From the NCBI RefSeq assembly GCF_902859855.1, contig NZ_CADIKH010000011.1, positions 124,001 to 188,000 on the forward strand: 64,000 nt of DNA. Direction: 5' to 3'. The notes under the pieces are model-generated. The model had not been told where the DNA came from, made no database searches, and saw only the letters and a program-made list of their open reading frames with translations. The DNA comes from Paraburkholderia humisilvae. Lineage in GTDB: Bacteria; Pseudomonadota; Gammaproteobacteria; Burkholderiales; Burkholderiaceae. The position numbers and the translations under genes are program-made. Position 1 is the stretch's first letter. Each line of letters starts with the position of its first letter. This document shows, piece by piece, positions 62,123-64,000 of this stretch.

Positions 62123-63178
62123 ATGACCAAGGAAAATCCCACGCTGGCGGACGTGGCGCGACTAGCTGGCGTGTCGCAGATGACCGCGTCGCGCGCGCTC
62201 AACGGACGTCCCGGTGTCTCACGCGAGACGCGTGACGAAGTGCTGCGCATCGCTTCCGATATCGGCTACGTGGTCAACCGTACCGCGCAGAAGCTTTCAG
62301 GAGGGCGCAACGGCATCATCGGCATCATTACGCCGACGCTCGATACGCAGTTTTCGAGCGAGCTGATTCTCGGCGCCGGGCGCGCCGCGCGCGCCGCAGG
62401 CTGCGAAGTGCTGGTCTATACGATGTCGGACGACGATCGTCGCACGCATCATGACGTGCTGGGCCTCGTGCGGCAGTTTTCCGATGGCTTGCTGGCGATC
62501 CTGCCGCGCGAATCGCTGTGGCTCGACTTGCTGTCGAAAGCGAATCTGCCGGTCGTCGTGATCGACCAGCGCGGCACCATGAACCGCTTTCCGTCGGTGT
62601 CGGTCGACAACTACGGTGGCGCGCAACTCGCGGTCGAGCATCTGATCGAACTGGGACACACGCGAATCGCCTTTCTTGGCGGTGGTGAATCAATCGAAGG
62701 CGTGCGCGATCGCCAGCGCGGCTATCTCGACACGTTAGCGCGGCATCGTTTACCGAATGCGCCCGAATGGGTCGTGCCGGGGGATCTATCGCAAATGACC
62801 GCTTTCGAGGTTGCGTCGGGTCTGCTCGATCTCCCCGATCCACCGACCGCCATTTTCACGGCCAACGATCAAAGCGCATTTGGCGCGATCGCGGCCGCGC
62901 GCGAAGCCGGCCTGCGCGTTCCGGACGACATTTCCGTGATCGGCTTCGACGATATTCCGATGGCGGAGCAGTTTCACCCGGCGTTGACGACCGTGCGTCA
63001 GCCTTTCCAGCAGATGGCCCGTTCGGCGGTGAATACGCTGCTCGCACAGGTTGCAGGACACGATGCAGCGCCGCAACGCGTCACCTTCGCGGCCGAACTC
63101 ATGGTGCGCGATTCCACAGGTCCGGCGCCGCTCGCGCCGCGGCGTTCGGCTACGTCGCGCAAAGCGCGGAAGCTTTGA
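62123..63178 (+). CDS. LacI family regulator of the oligosaccharide operon
   Basis: A 351-residue repressor. The HTH reads LADVARLAGVSQMTASRALN, then GRPGVSRETRDEVLRIASDI. The core has GIIGIITPTLDTQFSSELIL, PPTAIFTANDQSAFGAIAAA and ISVIGFDDIPMAEQFHPALT, as in the gluconate/trehalose-type LacI proteins. It is divergent from the ABC-GH3 operon, with the operators between. ATG 62123 follows only a weak ribosome site. Confidence 0.93.
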   Translation: MTKENPTLADVARLAGVSQMTASRALNGRPGVSRETRDEVLRIASDIGYVVNRTAQKLSGGRNGIIGIITPTLDTQFSSELILGAGRAARAAGCEVLVYTMSDDDRRTHHDVLGLVRQFSDGLLAILPRESLWLDLLSKANLPVVVIDQRGTMNRFPSVSVDNYGGAQLAVEHLIELGHTRIAFLGGGESIEGVRDRQRGYLDTLARHRLPNAPEWVVPGDLSQMTAFEVASGLLDLPDPPTAIFTANDQSAFGAIAAAREAGLRVPDDISVIGFDDIPMAEQFHPALTTVRQPFQQMARSAVNTLLAQVAGHDAAPQRVTFAAELMVRDSTGPAPLAPRRSATSRKARKL

Positions 63179-63235
63179 CCCGGTGTTCGAGTGCATCCGG
63201 TTCGATGCGCGGCACTACGTCACCCCAGGCATCCG

Positions 63236-64000
63236 CTAACGACCGGGTGGTGGAACGTCATCCCTCGTCAACAGCAATGCGACCGGCCGCGTGGAATCGA
63301 ACGCCGACAGAAGAATGGTCAATGCCACGGTTCCCGGTACCGCAAGGAAGGCGCCGGCGATGCCCCAAATGGCGGTCCATGCCGCGAGGCTCATCAGGAT
63401 CACCGCTGGACTCAGGTTCAGCGATCCCGACATCAGCCACGGGTCGACCACATTGCCTATTACGAAGTTGATGATCGAAAGCGCGATGAGCAGCGTGATC
63501 GGTTCGCTCCATTGGCCGAATTGAAGCGCTGCCAGCAACGTTGGCAACACAACCGATAAGAGCGAGCCCGCATACGGCACGAAGTTGAGCAGCGCGATGA
63601 GTACGGCAAGCAGCGCGGCAAATTCCAGGTGCACCAGACGCATGGTGATATAGCTCAGAATGCCCAATATCACGCCAAGCAATGCTTTCAACGCGAGATA
63701 AGTACCGATTTTCTCGTTGACCGCGTCAATCACGGGCTCGAGGTTGGCCTTGCCGCGCATCGCGGCCAACAACTTGCGTCTGAACTTATGATGCTCGAAC
63801 ATGAAGAACGCCGCGTACAGCATGACGACGAAAGCCGTCGCCATCATCGACGAAACGGAGCCGAGCAGCGACGTGAGAATGGCCTGTACGTTGACGGCTC
63901 CCAGCAGATCGCGACGGAACGCCGTCCATGTCGCCTCCGTTTCGATATGAAGCAATGCAGCGAACTTCGTCAGCAGGGCGAGCAGCGTTGATTCATACTT
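63236..64000 (-). CDS. AI-2E family transporter, C-terminal part (partial at window edge)
   Basis: The open frame continues past the right edge, so only about the last 254 residues are visible. LKALLGVILGILSYITMRLV and LEFAALLAVLIALLNFVPYA, then GSLLSVVLPTLLAALQFGQW, and NFVIGNVVDPWLMSGSLNLS are the signature of the AI-2E/PerM (UPF0118) family. These membrane proteins were linked to autoinducer-2 export or ion movement; the role of most members is unknown. A possible TTG start at 63955 is internal. It is convergent with the LacI gene. Confidence 0.9.
   Translation of the reverse strand, partial: KYESTLLALLTKFAALLHIETEATWTAFRRDLLGAVNVQAILTSLLGSVSSMMATAFVVMLYAAFFMFEHHKFRRKLLAAMRGKANLEPVIDAVNEKIGTYLALKALLGVILGILSYITMRLVHLEFAALLAVLIALLNFVPYAGSLLSVVLPTLLAALQFGQWSEPITLLIALSIINFVIGNVVDPWLMSGSLNLSPAVILMSLAAWTAIWGIAGAFLAVPGTVALTILLSAFDSTRPVALLLTRDDVPPPGR

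Overview
This is a high-GC chromosomal window from a betaproteobacterium of the Burkholderiaceae, most likely Paraburkholderia, Caballeronia or Burkholderia. The call rests on gene content (paired MarR genes with a NodT/EmrA/EmrB pump, many LysR/AraC/LacI regulators, ABC sugar operons, a VgrG island), strong third-position G/C and Shine-Dalgarno-led starts. No rRNA, tRNA, CRISPR array, transposase or integrase was seen. It reads as an accessory, metabolically varied stretch of a secondary replicon or flexible chromosome region (inference).

Layout. 1-5.4 kb: tail of an ECF sigma factor, a small membrane protein, two VOC proteins, an alpha/beta hydrolase, a GNAT acetyltransferase and an SDR. 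5.5-12.8 kb: a type VI secretion (T6SS) VgrG island: VgrG with a C-terminal zinc-metallopeptidase-like extension, an exported partner protein (putative immunity), a PAAR protein, an unknown membrane protein and a gene cut off after 15 codons. The toxin extension and most of the partner gene form a low-GC block. Remnant and intact AraC/GyrI-type genes lie at the two edges, with a 20-nt direct repeat at the right edge. 12.9-16.3 kb: AraC regulator, NTF2-like protein, DHA2 efflux pump, AhpD-like protein with a palindromic operator. 16.4-22.7 kb: a sugar or polyol ABC locus (binding protein and two permeases, divergent from SDR, ATPase and RpiR regulator). 22.9-25.8 kb: NCS1 transporter and a YbfB-type MFS protein.

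25.9-28.9 kb: flavohemoglobin (hmp) divergent from a NorR/FhpR activator, with a sigma-54 promoter in front of hmp, a nitric-oxide detoxification module. 28.9-34.5 kb: two paralogous MarR repressors and a tripartite NodT-EmrA-EmrB efflux operon, tied together by four copies of one palindrome. 34.7-39.8 kb: MarC, small exported proteins, a frameshifted sensor kinase and its OmpR-type regulator. 39.9-44.6 kb: hydrolase, GNAT, SIR2-type deacetylase, small membrane/exported proteins, a GFA protein and small unknown genes. 44.7-50.6 kb: an orphan PstS, LysR, quinone oxidoreductase, RidA, LysR and MFS genes.

50.6-56 kb: LacI regulator with inverted operators, Gfo/Idh/MocA dehydrogenase, 2OG-Fe(II) oxygenase, AraC-VOC pair and a second orphan PstS. 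56.2-63.2 kb: an oligosaccharide-use operon (ABC binding protein, two permeases, GH3 glycosidase) divergent from its LacI regulator, without its own ATPase. The window ends inside an AI-2E-family transporter. The most notable region is the VgrG-metallopeptidase island and its chimeric partner gene.
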